Below the pieces are notes generated by a model that saw nothing but the letters and a program-made list of their open reading frames with translations, ran no database searches and was not told the origin of the DNA. Position numbers and translations under genes: made by a program. Positions 34,852 through 43,660 of a DNA stretch of 64,000 nt are shown one piece after another. Numbering within the stretch: the stretch's first letter is position 1; every line of letters begins with the position of its first letter. Location: contig CAJUNN010000003.1 in NCBI GenBank assembly GCA_910587955.1, positions 1 through 64,000 of the forward strand. Direction: 5' to 3'. The stretch comes from an uncultured Lachnospiraceae bacterium (GTDB taxonomy: Bacteria > Bacillota > Clostridia > Lachnospirales > Lachnospiraceae).

Positions 34852-34898
34852 CTCCTTCTAAAAAACCGGACACCGCAGAGATTGCAGCATCCGGTTTT
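34852..34898 (-). terminator. Intrinsic terminator after the rhamnose catabolic genes
   Basis: AAAACCGGA and TCCGGTTTT pair across a 19-nt loop. On the minus strand the right arm is followed by a run of T residues (GGTTTTTTAG). It lies 15 nt past the rhaD stop and ends the rhamnose operon. The T-run reaches into the ribosome binding site region of the acetyltransferase gene. Confidence 0.8.
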
Positions 34899-34912
34899 AT
34901 CTTGCTTCGTTT

Positions 34913-35980
34913 TTACACCTGTTTCTTCCGGTAGGACTCTGCCTCCCAGTGGGTGATAAAGTAGGTCAGCTCCTCCGTCATAGGCAGGACGCCTCCAAAC
35001 TTTTCTGCATAGTATGCTACCTTCATGGCATCTGCCAGCAGAAGCTTCGCATTCTGAATCTCCTTTTCGCCGGCGCATATGGCAAAAGCTCCCTCCCCCT
35101 GAACCAGGACAATCTTGGGCAGGCCCTCATGCTCCTTTTTAAAGGCTTCCAGGGCGGGCTCCAAATCTTCCACACTCTTTGCAAAGAGAGGGAAGGCGCC
35201 GCAGTACACAATGTGATCCGGCGTAAAAGGCTTTAGAAGCGCCTGCGCCCGCTCATGGCTGCTCACAAAGTACTCGGCTTCCCGGATGGGAAGATACTCT
35301 GCCTTTAATCCGGTGAGTGCGGAAAGCTTCGCCGTAATCTCTTCCTTGCCCGCTGTCCGGACATGGGCCTCCAGCCTGCCGATCACATCTGCCAGAATGG
35401 CGTCAATCTCTTCCGTAGTCTCCCCGGCAATGAAAATCCCATGGTTCTGGAGAAGAACCACCTGTACATCTTTTCCCAGGGCTTCCCGGTAGGTATCCAT
35501 AGCCTCCCGGCAGAGCTTTCCCAAGGTATAGCCCGGACGGCAGATGGGAATCCAGATCATCTCTTCTCCCAGGATTTTTCTTGCCAATCCTTCTGCACCC
35601 CGGCCGCAGGTAAGGCCGTTGACCAGGGCCGGATGGATATGCAGCACATACGGCTGGGGAAAGAGCCCGTGCAGAAGCGCCTCCACGCTGGGACGCTTGC
35701 TTAAATCTTCGTCGCAGCGGGCATCCATCACATCCGCCAGGAAGGCTGCCTCTCTTGCCGCATCCTCTGCCGGGTACTCCTTCTTCATCAGGGCCTCCAG
35801 CTTACTGATGTCCATGGCTACAAACCCGTCCGCCGCAATGGTTCCCAGGCTTGTGCCGGAGCATTTTACATACAAAACACCGTTTTCCTTATAGGAGGTA
35901 TTGCCGCCCCCCGCAAGCACCAGATCCGGATTTTTTCCGTGTCTGTTTGACATTTCCACTAATTTCTCTAAATTCGCCAT
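34913..35980 (-). CDS. rhaD: Rhamnulose-1-phosphate aldolase-type class II aldolase
   Basis: A 355-residue zinc-dependent class II aldolase, expected to split L-rhamnulose 1-phosphate to DHAP and L-lactaldehyde. The N-terminal LVLAGGGNTSYKENGVLYVK and the zinc-binding HIHPALVNG plus QNHGIFIAGET show the fold. It resembles the aldolase half of the RhaEW fusion of Bacillus (YuxG) but lacks the fused dehydrogenase domain, so lactaldehyde must be handled elsewhere. It lies 21 nt after rhaA, and ends with a terminator. Confidence 0.85.
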   Translation of the reverse strand: MANLEKLVEMSNRHGKNPDLVLAGGGNTSYKENGVLYVKCSGTSLGTIAADGFVAMDISKLEALMKKEYPAEDAAREAAFLADVMDARCDEDLSKRPSVEALLHGLFPQPYVLHIHPALVNGLTCGRGAEGLARKILGEEMIWIPICRPGYTLGKLCREAMDTYREALGKDVQVVLLQNHGIFIAGETTEEIDAILADVIGRLEAHVRTAGKEEITAKLSALTGLKAEYLPIREAEYFVSSHERAQALLKPFTPDHIVYCGAFPLFAKSVEDLEPALEAFKKEHEGLPKIVLVQGEGAFAICAGEKEIQNAKLLLADAMKVAYYAEKFGGVLPMTEELTYFITHWEAESYRKKQV

Positions 35981-36001
35981 TGTTCTTTTGCCTATCTCCC
36001 T

Positions 36002-37258
36002 TTATTGTCTCTTGGAAAGCACTTCCGCCTCGTATTTTTCAACTTCCGCAAACCAGTCTTCCTGTGCGGGAACACCGTTTACCTCACAGAAATAGTTCCA
36101 CACGTCGCCTACCGGATACGTCTTCAATTCTTCCTGGCGCATCATCAGCTCCGTGAATTTCCCCTGATCCTGAAGCTCCTTCAGCTTCTTGTTGGGGGCG
36201 AGCATGGCGCACAGCAGGGCTTTCTGCATATTGCGCATTCCGATCACCCAGGCAGCGATCCGGTTGATGCTGGCGTCAAAGTAATCCAGAGCCAGAAGAA
36301 CCCGGTCAATGGCATCGTTCCGTACAATCTCTTTGGCAATCTCTTTGAGCTCATCGTCCAGGCGGATCACATGATCGCTGTCCCAGCGCACGCCTCTGCT
36401 CACATGGAGGGCAATCTTGTCGTCAAAGAGCAGCATAGCAGAAATCTTATCGGAAATCACTTCGGTGGGGTGATAATGTCCGCTGTCCATCAGGCTGATG
36501 ATTCCGTTTCTGGCCGCATAATTGATGGTAAACTCGCTGGAGCCTACGGTGTAGGACTCCATGCCGATGCCGAATACCTTGGACTCCAGGCAGACAAACA
36601 CCTTCTCCTTGTCATAGGGAACGGCCAGTATTTCATCCAGGGACTGTTTGAATCTGGCTCTGGGGCCTAAGCGGTCTGCGGGCACATCCTTCATACCGTC
36701 GGGAATCCAGATATTCATGGCGCAGGGACATCCCTGCTCGGTGGCCAGGTACTCGGAAATCTTAATGCTGGCGATGCAGTGATCCACCCAGAATTTCCGC
36801 ACCTTCTCGTCGGGACTTGAAAGGGTCAGGCTGTCCGCTGCCATGGGGTGGGAGAAGCAGGTAGGATTGAAGTCAAAGGCAACTCCATTCTTCTTGCCGA
36901 ACTCCACCCATTTCTGAAAATGCTTGGGCTCGATCTTATCTCTGTCTGCGTACTCGCCCTCCTCAAAGATGGCGTAGCAGGCGTGCAGGTTGATCTTATG
37001 GGTTCCGGGAATGAGGCTTAAGGCCTTCTCAATATCTGCCATCAGCTCTTCCGGGGTCCTGGCCTTTCCGGGGTAATTTCCCGTAGTCTGGATACCGCCG
37101 GTTAGGGGGCCGTCATGGTCAAAACCGATCACGTCGTCTCCCTGCCAGCAGTGCATGGAAATGGGAATGGTTTTCAGACGCTCCAGCACCGCATCCGTAT
37201 CCACGCCCGCTTTGGCATAAATCTCTTTTGCAGATTCGTATCTCTCTTTCCAGCTCAT
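36002..37258 (-). CDS. rhaA: L-rhamnose isomerase
   Basis: A 418-residue TIM-barrel enzyme interconverting L-rhamnose and L-rhamnulose, a metal-dependent reaction. Family segments include SMHCWQGDDVIGFDHDGPLT, GTHKINLHACYAIFEE, DFNPTCFSHPMAADSLTLS and SLMDSGHYHPTEVISDK. The length is that of the family. It is 36 nt downstream of rhaB and 21 nt upstream of rhaD. Confidence 0.96.
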   Translation of the reverse strand: MSWKERYESAKEIYAKAGVDTDAVLERLKTIPISMHCWQGDDVIGFDHDGPLTGGIQTTGNYPGKARTPEELMADIEKALSLIPGTHKINLHACYAIFEEGEYADRDKIEPKHFQKWVEFGKKNGVAFDFNPTCFSHPMAADSLTLSSPDEKVRKFWVDHCIASIKISEYLATEQGCPCAMNIWIPDGMKDVPADRLGPRARFKQSLDEILAVPYDKEKVFVCLESKVFGIGMESYTVGSSEFTINYAARNGIISLMDSGHYHPTEVISDKISAMLLFDDKIALHVSRGVRWDSDHVIRLDDELKEIAKEIVRNDAIDRVLLALDYFDASINRIAAWVIGMRNMQKALLCAMLAPNKKLKELQDQGKFTELMMRQEELKTYPVGDVWNYFCEVNGVPAQEDWFAEVEKYEAEVLSKRQ

Positions 37259-37294
37259 AGTATGTTCCTCCTGTTTTGATATATTTTTTATCCG

Positions 37295-38698
37295 CTATGC
37301 CTGAAAGCTGCGGATTTCAAACGAATTGCGAATGGTGCTTCTGGCATCCCAGATGTCCTTGAGCTCTCCTGCCGCAATCATCTGGACCGCCACATTTCCG
37401 ATGGCAGTAGCCTCCCCGGGCCCGGCTAAGACTTCCTTCTTCGTATAGCGGGCCGTCAGCTCATTCAGGTAATCTGCGTTGGAGCCCCCACCCACCACGT
37501 GGATTTTATCATAGGTTTTCCCGGTCAGCTCCTCAATCTCCCGCACGGTCTCCCCGTAGCTGCGCCCCAGATTCTGATAGATCACCGTGGCAATCTCACC
37601 GGGAGTCTCGGGCACGGCCTGTCCATGGGCCCTGCAGTAATCCTGAATGGCCTGGATCATGCTGCCGGGAGCCAGGAAACCGGCGTCGTTCACATCAATG
37701 ACGGCCGGAAAATCCGAAACCTCTTCCGCCATCCGGCAAAGCTCTGCATAGCTGTACTTCTGGGGAAGCTCCTTGCGGACCGACTGGATCATCCAGAGAC
37801 CCATAATATTTTTCAGGAAACGGAACCGGTAATTTACGCCCCCCTCATTGGTAAAGTTCGCCTTCCGGCTCTCGGCCCTGCAGTCCGCCCGCAAAATTTC
37901 GGTTCCCATCAGCGACCAGGTGCCGGAGCTGATATAGATTACGTCCTCCTCCGTAGAAGGTACCGCCAGAACCGCACACGCCGTATCATGGGTGGCCGGC
38001 TGCATGACCGTACAGGAGAAGCCTACCTCTTCGGCCACTTCTTTCCGAAAGGGTCCCACCACCGTCCCCGGCAGGCTGATAGGCCCGAAGATGTCTTTTT
38101 TAAATCCCAGCTTCCCAAGCATCTCGTAGTCCCAGTCCTTGGTCACCGGATCTACCAGCTGTCCGGTGGTAGCCTCCGTGTACTCCGTCTTCGCCTCACC
38201 CGTCAGCAGATAGTGAAAGTAATCCGGCAGAAACAAAAGCTGCTCCGCCTGCTCCATCAGCTCCGGCTGCTGCTCCTTCACCGCCATCAGCTGATAGACT
38301 GTATTAAAGATTTGTTTCTGGATTCCGGTCCTGGCATACAGCTCCTCCTCGGGAATCACCTCGTAGACCTTCTGATCCATGCCCTCCGTCCGCTTGTCCC
38401 GGTAGCCCACGGCATCTCCCAGCCTCTGTCCGTTTTTGTCCAGCAGAACGTAATCCACGCCCCAGGTATCCACCCCCATGCTCACCGGAATCTTTCCCAA
38501 TTCGGCGCAGCGCTTAAGGCCCGCTTTTATCTCCCCGAAAAGCCCGTCTGCGTCCCAGCACAGATGTCCGTCCTTGGGAGACATGCCGTTGTCAAAGCGA
38601 TAGATCTCCTCCAGCACCATCTTACCGTCTTCCAGATGCCCCAGAATATGACGGCCGCTGGAAGCCCCGATGTCAACTGCAAGATAATAGGTACTCAT
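37295..38698 (-). CDS. rhaB: Rhamnulokinase
   Basis: A 467-residue FGGY-type sugar kinase phosphorylating L-rhamnulose. The N-terminal phosphate-binding block is YYLAVDIGASSGRHILGHL, and the C-terminal ATP segment KIHVVGGGSNADYLNEL and GPGEATAIGNVAVQ are present. ATG 38698 is preferred over an upstream in-frame start at 38707. It has a promoter-like -10 box but no -35 box just upstream, consistent with activation by the AraC-type regulator encoded 69 nt upstream. Confidence 0.94.
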   Translation of the reverse strand: MSTYYLAVDIGASSGRHILGHLEDGKMVLEEIYRFDNGMSPKDGHLCWDADGLFGEIKAGLKRCAELGKIPVSMGVDTWGVDYVLLDKNGQRLGDAVGYRDKRTEGMDQKVYEVIPEEELYARTGIQKQIFNTVYQLMAVKEQQPELMEQAEQLLFLPDYFHYLLTGEAKTEYTEATTGQLVDPVTKDWDYEMLGKLGFKKDIFGPISLPGTVVGPFRKEVAEEVGFSCTVMQPATHDTACAVLAVPSTEEDVIYISSGTWSLMGTEILRADCRAESRKANFTNEGGVNYRFRFLKNIMGLWMIQSVRKELPQKYSYAELCRMAEEVSDFPAVIDVNDAGFLAPGSMIQAIQDYCRAHGQAVPETPGEIATVIYQNLGRSYGETVREIEELTGKTYDKIHVVGGGSNADYLNELTARYTKKEVLAGPGEATAIGNVAVQMIAAGELKDIWDARSTIRNSFEIRSFQA

Positions 38699-38733
38699 TG
38701 TCTTCACCCCTTCTCCAATATCTTTATTTTCCC

Positions 38734-38739
38734 ATTATA
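38734..38739 (-). promoter_or_regulatory. -10 box of a probable activator-dependent rhaB promoter
   Basis: TATAAT on the minus strand (38734-38739) lies about 36 nt before the rhaB ATG. No acceptable -35 hexamer is found 16-18 nt upstream; that region is a T/C-rich run. A consensus -10 without a -35 suits a promoter driven by the AraC-family regulator encoded immediately upstream. Confidence 0.5.
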
Positions 38740-38767
38740 ACAAAGAAAATCAGAAAAGAAAAGGACG

Positions 38768-39763
38768 CTATTTTTCCAAAACATTGTCCTTATTTTCCAA
38801 CCCCTTTTGTTTTCTGTATTCCCCGGGCGTCATCCGGAAACGTTTCTGGAACACCCGGTAAAAATAGCTGGTGTTTTCATACCCCACGGCGGTGATCACA
38901 TCCAGGATGGGCAGCTCCGTGGCAGCCAGCAGATATGCCGCCTGGTTCAGGCGCTTGGTCTGCAAAAGCTCCTTAAAGGTGTATCCCGTATGTTTTTTGA
39001 CAAATTTGCTCATCTGGGACAAGCTCTGATGGGTCTCCCGGCAGAGATCCTCCAGAGTCGCCGTGCGGTAATGGGCCTCGATGTAGGATAAAGTGCGCAC
39101 CACCCGTTCCTGATCGAACTGGTTCTGATTCCCATAACGGATCCGGCTGTTCCCATGGACCAGGTGGAGGAACAAAAGCCCCATGGTAATCTCATTGATA
39201 TTTCCCTGGTACTCTTCCCCGTATACCAGGGACCAGATCATGTTTTCCAAAAGATGGCGCACCGGAAGGATATCCTGTACCTGGAAACAGAGGTAAATGG
39301 AGCGGCTGCTCTTCCGGGTAAGAATGTCCACCAGGAAATCCCGCAGCAGGCTTTCCCCCTCCATCATGCGGAACGCCGTGTCGAAAAATTCCGGAAGCAC
39401 CATAAAATTGATGGCAATGTCCCCCTCTCCTGCGGGGAGAATCTCATGAACCACATTCTGGTTCAAAAACAGGAGATCCCCCTGGGACAGGGTTACCCGC
39501 TCCTTCCCATCCAGAATATGGGTGGTGCTTCCCTGGTACATATACACAATCTCCACATAATTGTGCCTGTGCCTGGGGAAATATACAAAACGGGTATGGC
39601 GGCGCACCCCAATGAGCCTCCCCTGCCGCAGAAGCTTCCCGCTGTCCGCCACGAAATCCCCTCCCGCACTGTAGAGTTCCCGGCGTACCTGGGCGTCTCC
39701 GTTCAATATCGCCTGTTCTTCCTGGGAAATTCCGATCAGGATCTCCTTCAGTCTTATATTCAT
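38768..39763 (-). CDS. AraC family transcriptional regulator of the rhamnose locus
   Basis: A 331-residue regulator. The N-terminal cupin sugar-binding domain contains RHRHNYVEIVYMYQG and RVTLSQGDLLFLNQNVVH. The C-terminal double helix-turn-helix (residues about 225-325) ends FKELLQTKRLNQAAYLL and YFYRVFQKRFRMTPGEYRKQ. It lies between rhaM and rhaB, so it most likely senses L-rhamnose or rhamnulose and activates the catabolic and transport genes, as RhaR/RhaS do in enterobacteria. ATG 39763 or the adjacent GTG 39766 may start it. Confidence 0.9.
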   Translation of the reverse strand: MNIRLKEILIGISQEEQAILNGDAQVRRELYSAGGDFVADSGKLLRQGRLIGVRRHTRFVYFPRHRHNYVEIVYMYQGSTTHILDGKERVTLSQGDLLFLNQNVVHEILPAGEGDIAINFMVLPEFFDTAFRMMEGESLLRDFLVDILTRKSSRSIYLCFQVQDILPVRHLLENMIWSLVYGEEYQGNINEITMGLLFLHLVHGNSRIRYGNQNQFDQERVVRTLSYIEAHYRTATLEDLCRETHQSLSQMSKFVKKHTGYTFKELLQTKRLNQAAYLLAATELPILDVITAVGYENTSYFYRVFQKRFRMTPGEYRKQKGLENKDNVLEK

Positions 39764-39789
39764 CACATCCTACCTGCCCTATGTTTTTC

Positions 39790-40101
39790 TCAGTCCAGAT
39801 GGAACAAAGGCGTTAAATCTTTGCTCACCGGGCTGTTGTCCGGGTTGGTCTCCATAATATCCGCCATAAAATCCCACCACTTCCGGTTGATGGCCGTATC
39901 CGCCCCCTTGGACCAAAGCTCTTCGTCCTCGATTTCAATATACCCGAACAAAATCAAGGTCTCCTTATCCAGAAAAATGGAATAATTTTTTCCGCCGTGT
40001 TCGTGAATCATGTCTTTCATTTCCGGCCACAGTTCGTTGTGCCGCTTCTCGTACTCTGCCTCCATGCCGGGGTAGAGTTTCATTTTAAAGCCTTTGATCA
40101 T
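39790..40101 (-). CDS. rhaM: L-rhamnose mutarotase
   Basis: A 103-residue enzyme that interconverts alpha- and beta-L-rhamnopyranose to feed the isomerase. The family segments KLYPGMEAEYEKRHNELWPEM, near the start, and ALILFGYIEI-like strands with DTAINRKWWDFMADIM are visible. ATG 40101 has an AGGAGAAG site. It is the first gene after the transporter terminator, 65 nt from the binding-protein stop. Confidence 0.93.
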   Translation of the reverse strand: MIKGFKMKLYPGMEAEYEKRHNELWPEMKDMIHEHGGKNYSIFLDKETLILFGYIEIEDEELWSKGADTAINRKWWDFMADIMETNPDNSPVSKDLTPLFHLD

Positions 40102-40123
40102 TTTTCTTCTCCTATCTCATGGG

Positions 40124-40152
40124 AAAAAGGGGACTGCAGACGCAGTCCCCTT
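40124..40152 (-). terminator. Intrinsic terminator between transport and catabolic rhamnose genes
   Basis: AAGGGGACTGC and GCAGTCCCCTT form a perfect 11-bp stem with loop AGAC (40127-40152). On the minus strand the stem is followed by CTTTTTCCC. It lies 14 nt beyond the binding-protein stop and 25 nt before rhaM, so it would end or attenuate the transporter transcript before the enzyme genes. Confidence 0.85.
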
Positions 40153-40166
40153 ATGTCATCTGTCTT

Positions 40167-41363
40167 TTACAGAACGTTAATCCACTCAGCCATGTTGCCC
40201 TTGTAGAAGATGTACGGTGTTCCTGCCAGAACGAAGGTTCCGTCGTTCTGGGTGTATACCGTGTACTCTTCCTCCGCATAGTCGCGGAATGCAGCCATGG
40301 TGAAGGTCTCACCCTCTGCTCCGGTCCAGCCGTTGGTAACAGCTGCGTCAACGGCAGCACCTGCTACAGCGCCAAGATGAATTACATCCCACAGCATCAT
40401 GTAGGGGCATACGGATGCAAACGCATCGTCATCCGCCTTCAGAGGCATGAAGCCCTGCATCTCGGAGGGAAGTCCAAGACCGGTCAGCTTAATCTCGCTG
40501 CCTGCTTCCTTGAGCACCTGGCCTGCCGCTGCGATACCAACGGTGGTCGGGGAAATGATGCAGTCAACCTTATTCTCTGCTACGAAAGCGTTTGCCTGGG
40601 TAGTAGACTCCTGGAAATCATCATTGCCGTACTTCTTATCCAGGTTCGGGCTTACTTTTCCTTTGTACATATCCTTTGCCAGCTCTACTTCCATCGCCGC
40701 GATCCAGCTGTTCTGCACCGGGGTATCTACGCCTGCGGAAAGAACGCCGAGAACGATCTCGTCACCGGAGTAGTTGGGAAGCTCTTCTGCCAGAACATCT
40801 TCCATCTCTTTTCCTTCCGGATAGTCGATGCCAAGGGTAATCAGAACGGCTGCCTGTACCAGATAAGATCCGATATCCTGAACTTCTGCCTGGTTGATGT
40901 GAGCCAGACGGTAGTTTACACTTGCCTCGGAATCGATGGAGATGATGGGAATTCCGGCAGCTTTCGCTTTCTCAAATACCTCGTCATATCCTGTATCGCC
41001 GTTGGTAGAAATGGTGATGGAAGCAACACCCTGGGTAATCAGCTCATCCAGCATCTGAACCTGAGCCGCTACGGTAGTCTCCGCGGGGCTGTCATACTCG
41101 GTCTCATAGCCAAGTGCATTCATGTACTCGCTGTAGCCTTCGTACATCAAATCACCGAAGCTGTTTCCGGTAGACTTGAACATAAAAATGTGCTTTCCGG
41201 AACCGTCGCTGGGTGCGGCGGGCTCTGCGTCGCCGCCCGTCTCAGCCGGAGCTTCCGTCTGTGCCGGAGCCTCAGCCGGAGCTTCTGTTTCTTTGGAGCC
41301 GCAGGCAGCAAGTCCTGCAAGCATGCTCACGCTGAGCATCAGAGCTAAGAATTTCTTCATCAT
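40167..41363 (-). CDS. Sugar ABC transporter substrate-binding lipoprotein (rhamnose type)
   Basis: A 398-residue periplasmic-binding-protein-like lipoprotein. The signal is MMKKFLALMLSVSMLAGLAACG with lipobox LAAC, then a low-complexity EAPAEAPAQTEAP linker. The core resembles the RhaS/LsrB (rhamnose and AI-2) subset of peripla_BP_4 proteins. The rhamnose enzyme context favours rhamnose as the ligand. It follows the permeases by 72 nt with a hairpin in the gap, and is followed by a terminator. Confidence 0.88.
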   Translation of the reverse strand: MMKKFLALMLSVSMLAGLAACGSKETEAPAEAPAQTEAPAETGGDAEPAAPSDGSGKHIFMFKSTGNSFGDLMYEGYSEYMNALGYETEYDSPAETTVAAQVQMLDELITQGVASITISTNGDTGYDEVFEKAKAAGIPIISIDSEASVNYRLAHINQAEVQDIGSYLVQAAVLITLGIDYPEGKEMEDVLAEELPNYSGDEIVLGVLSAGVDTPVQNSWIAAMEVELAKDMYKGKVSPNLDKKYGNDDFQESTTQANAFVAENKVDCIISPTTVGIAAAGQVLKEAGSEIKLTGLGLPSEMQGFMPLKADDDAFASVCPYMMLWDVIHLGAVAGAAVDAAVTNGWTGAEGETFTMAAFRDYAEEEYTVYTQNDGTFVLAGTPYIFYKGNMAEWINVL

Positions 41364-41387
41364 AAATAAAATCCTCCTTTAAAATTT

Positions 41388-41418
41388 TGTCTATATAGAC
41401 AGGGCGCTCTAAACCCTG
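41388..41418 (-). other. Palindrome and hairpin between permease and binding-protein genes
   Basis: GTCTATATAGAC (41389-41400) is a perfect 12-bp palindrome, directly followed by CAGGG...CCCTG (41400-41418) that can form a 5-bp stem. On the transcribed strand neither has a T-run, so this is not a good terminator. It could protect or process the mRNA to raise the level of the binding protein relative to the permeases, as in other sugar importers. This role is inference. Confidence 0.45.
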
Positions 41419-41435
41419 CATATAGTATGGTTGGG

Positions 41436-42680
41436 TTAGGAGAAACGCTCCTTATTCCTGCGGGCGTCTTCCGCCAGCTCTGCCTTCATCTGAGCCGTCT
41501 TCTCCTTGCAGGTATTCCGAAGGGAAACAACTTTCTCCTCCATCTTGCGAATCTTATCGGAGGAGCCTCCCTCCTTCTTAAGCTTGGCAATCTCAGCCTT
41601 CAGGTCCTTCACCTCTGCCGCCGTCTTCACATTCAGGGCCTCAATGTTTTTGTTGTTCTTGTAGAGAACCTTTAAGCGGATATCCGCAATCAGCTGGCGG
41701 TTTACGCTGGGAATCAGCACCGCAATCAAAAGCACGATGCCCGTTACAATCTTCCGGGTATTGGCGTCCACACCGATCAGACCTAAGGTATACAAGAGGA
41801 ATGCCATAATAAAGGTAGAGATAAAAGGTCCGTACACCTTGCCCTTGCCTCCGTTGGTGGACACGCCGCCCAGCACGCAGATGGCGATAACATCCATCTC
41901 ATAGCCCGTACCCATGGAGGAAGAAAGTCCGCCGCCCATTCGTCCTACGAAGAAGATGGAACCAATGCCTGCCATCACGCCCATAAGGATAAAGACGATA
42001 AGCTTCACCCGCTCTACCCGGATACCGGAATAGGCGGCTGTGATGGGATTGTTTCCCACAATGTACAGCTGCCGCCCGAAGGTGGACTTGTGCAGAATGA
42101 AGAAAAAGATTATCGTGATAATCACATACAGCACCAGGCTGATGGGGAGAATCCCCCAGTTTCTCCAGCCGATGGCATTGTAGAATGCCGGAAACTGCTT
42201 TAAGGAATTTACATCCAGGATAATCTCCACAATTCCCCGGAACAGCATGGAGGTGGAAATGGTCACAATAACCGCGGGCATCTTCACATAGCCCACCAGG
42301 ACTCCGTTAAAGGCTCCACAGACAGCGCCGGTGAGAATGCCTGCCAGCACCGCAGCCGCTGCAGGCGCTCCGTTCTGATACAAAAGTCCCGTGGACATGC
42401 CCGAAAGTACCATAATGGACGCGATGGACACGTCGATATCTCCCAGCATCAGCACAAACACCATGCCCATCACCATGGGGGAAAGATCCAGACCTGATTG
42501 GATAATGGACTGGATGGTGCCGATGTTAAAATACAATCCCGGCCTGGCAGCCGCCAGAATCAGATTGATTAAAATCAGTATGTAAATCAGCATCATTTCC
42601 CATTTTACAAGAAACTTGCTCAGCTTAAATTTTTCTTTGACCGTCAGATCCCTGACCGCCGCCTTGTTTTCACCAGCCAT
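41436..42680 (-). CDS. Sugar ABC transporter permease with C-terminal coiled-coil extension
   Basis: A 414-residue permease of the RbsC/BPD_transp_2 family with about ten membrane helices up to residue 320, including GVSTNGGKGKVYGPFISTFI near 285-305. Such proteins are normally 310-340 residues. Here a charged tail of about 85 residues follows, containing AAEVKDLKAEIAKLKKEGG and KIRKMEEKVVSLRNTCKEK, a clear cytoplasmic coiled coil of heptads. Start ATG 42680 overlaps the stop of the other permease by 1 nt. The tail is unusual and could mediate oligomerisation or regulation. Confidence 0.9.
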   Translation of the reverse strand: MAGENKAAVRDLTVKEKFKLSKFLVKWEMMLIYILILINLILAAARPGLYFNIGTIQSIIQSGLDLSPMVMGMVFVLMLGDIDVSIASIMVLSGMSTGLLYQNGAPAAAAVLAGILTGAVCGAFNGVLVGYVKMPAVIVTISTSMLFRGIVEIILDVNSLKQFPAFYNAIGWRNWGILPISLVLYVIITIIFFFILHKSTFGRQLYIVGNNPITAAYSGIRVERVKLIVFILMGVMAGIGSIFFVGRMGGGLSSSMGTGYEMDVIAICVLGGVSTNGGKGKVYGPFISTFIMAFLLYTLGLIGVDANTRKIVTGIVLLIAVLIPSVNRQLIADIRLKVLYKNNKNIEALNVKTAAEVKDLKAEIAKLKKEGGSSDKIRKMEEKVVSLRNTCKEKTAQMKAELAEDARRNKERFS

Positions 42681-43660
42681 CAGAGCAGTGCCCCCCTTTC
42701 TTTCAGGAAACGCTTCTCAGAAGAACGCGCCATGGCAATGTTGATAAATACGGCAATGATAATGATTGCTCCCTGCAGGGCCTTCTGCCATACGGACAAG
42801 CCGGGGAGAAGGCTGATAAACTGGGTAATCACGCTCATCATCAGCCAGCCAATCAGCACGCCGTCCACGGTTCCCCGGCCTCCGGTAATGCTCACGCCGC
42901 CTAAGATGCAGATGGCAACCGCCTGCAGCTCATAGCCGTCGCCGATACTATACGTACAGCTTGCATAATTCGACGTGAAGAGCATTCCGGCCAGTCCGGC
43001 CAAAGCGCCGCTTATGACAAATGCCAGAAAACGCACCCGCGCCTCTTTGATGCCGGCTACCTTTGCGGACTCCACATTGGTTCCGATGGCGTAGATCCGG
43101 CGGCCGCTGGTCCGGTAATTTAAAAACCACGCCGCAATGATAAACACAATGGCCGAAATCCAGAGAATTGCAGGAATCCCCAGAATTCTCTTAGACGCCC
43201 ATGCCTGATAGCTTTGTGAAATCTGGTGGGGGAACCACCAGTTTCCGCCGCTTAGGAGAAATGCAAGGCCCCGGTAAATATACATGGTGCCCAGTGTCGC
43301 AATCATGGGAACAACCTTTAAATATCCAACTACGAAACCATTAAAGGCTCCGCAAAGAATGCCAATTACCAGGCTTAGCAGCACCCATACAACCGTGGGA
43401 ATCTCCCCGTGGCTGCTCATTAAGGAGGTACATACCACGCCAGCCAAAGCCAGTGTCGCGCCGATTGACAGATCAATACCGCCTGTCACAAGCACCACCA
43501 TCATTCCCACTGCCAGGAACACATACACCGCGTTGTTCCGCAGCATGGAAATCACGGCGTTTACAGAAAACATGGACGGCGTAATGATGGCCGCCAGCAC
43601 CAAAAGGCCAATCAGACCAAACACAAGACCGATATTCCGGTATCCCATTATCTTTTTCAT
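42680..43660 (-). CDS. Sugar ABC transporter permease
   Basis: A 326-residue BPD_transp_2 permease with about nine hydrophobic helices. Landmarks include MVVLVTGGIDLSIGATLALAG and LGGVSITGGRGTVDGVLIGW, the coupling region. The length is normal for RbsC-type subunits. It starts in the ATGA overlap with the ATPase gene. It is expected to form a heterodimer with the longer permease encoded next. Confidence 0.92.
   Translation of the reverse strand: MKKIMGYRNIGLVFGLIGLLVLAAIITPSMFSVNAVISMLRNNAVYVFLAVGMMVVLVTGGIDLSIGATLALAGVVCTSLMSSHGEIPTVVWVLLSLVIGILCGAFNGFVVGYLKVVPMIATLGTMYIYRGLAFLLSGGNWWFPHQISQSYQAWASKRILGIPAILWISAIVFIIAAWFLNYRTSGRRIYAIGTNVESAKVAGIKEARVRFLAFVISGALAGLAGMLFTSNYASCTYSIGDGYELQAVAICILGGVSITGGRGTVDGVLIGWLMMSVITQFISLLPGLSVWQKALQGAIIIIAVFINIAMARSSEKRFLKERGALL

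Noticed and set aside
37499..38740. 413-codon plus-strand open frame opposite rhaB
   Set aside because: Shadow of a well-conserved kinase gene; the product has no recognisable domain.
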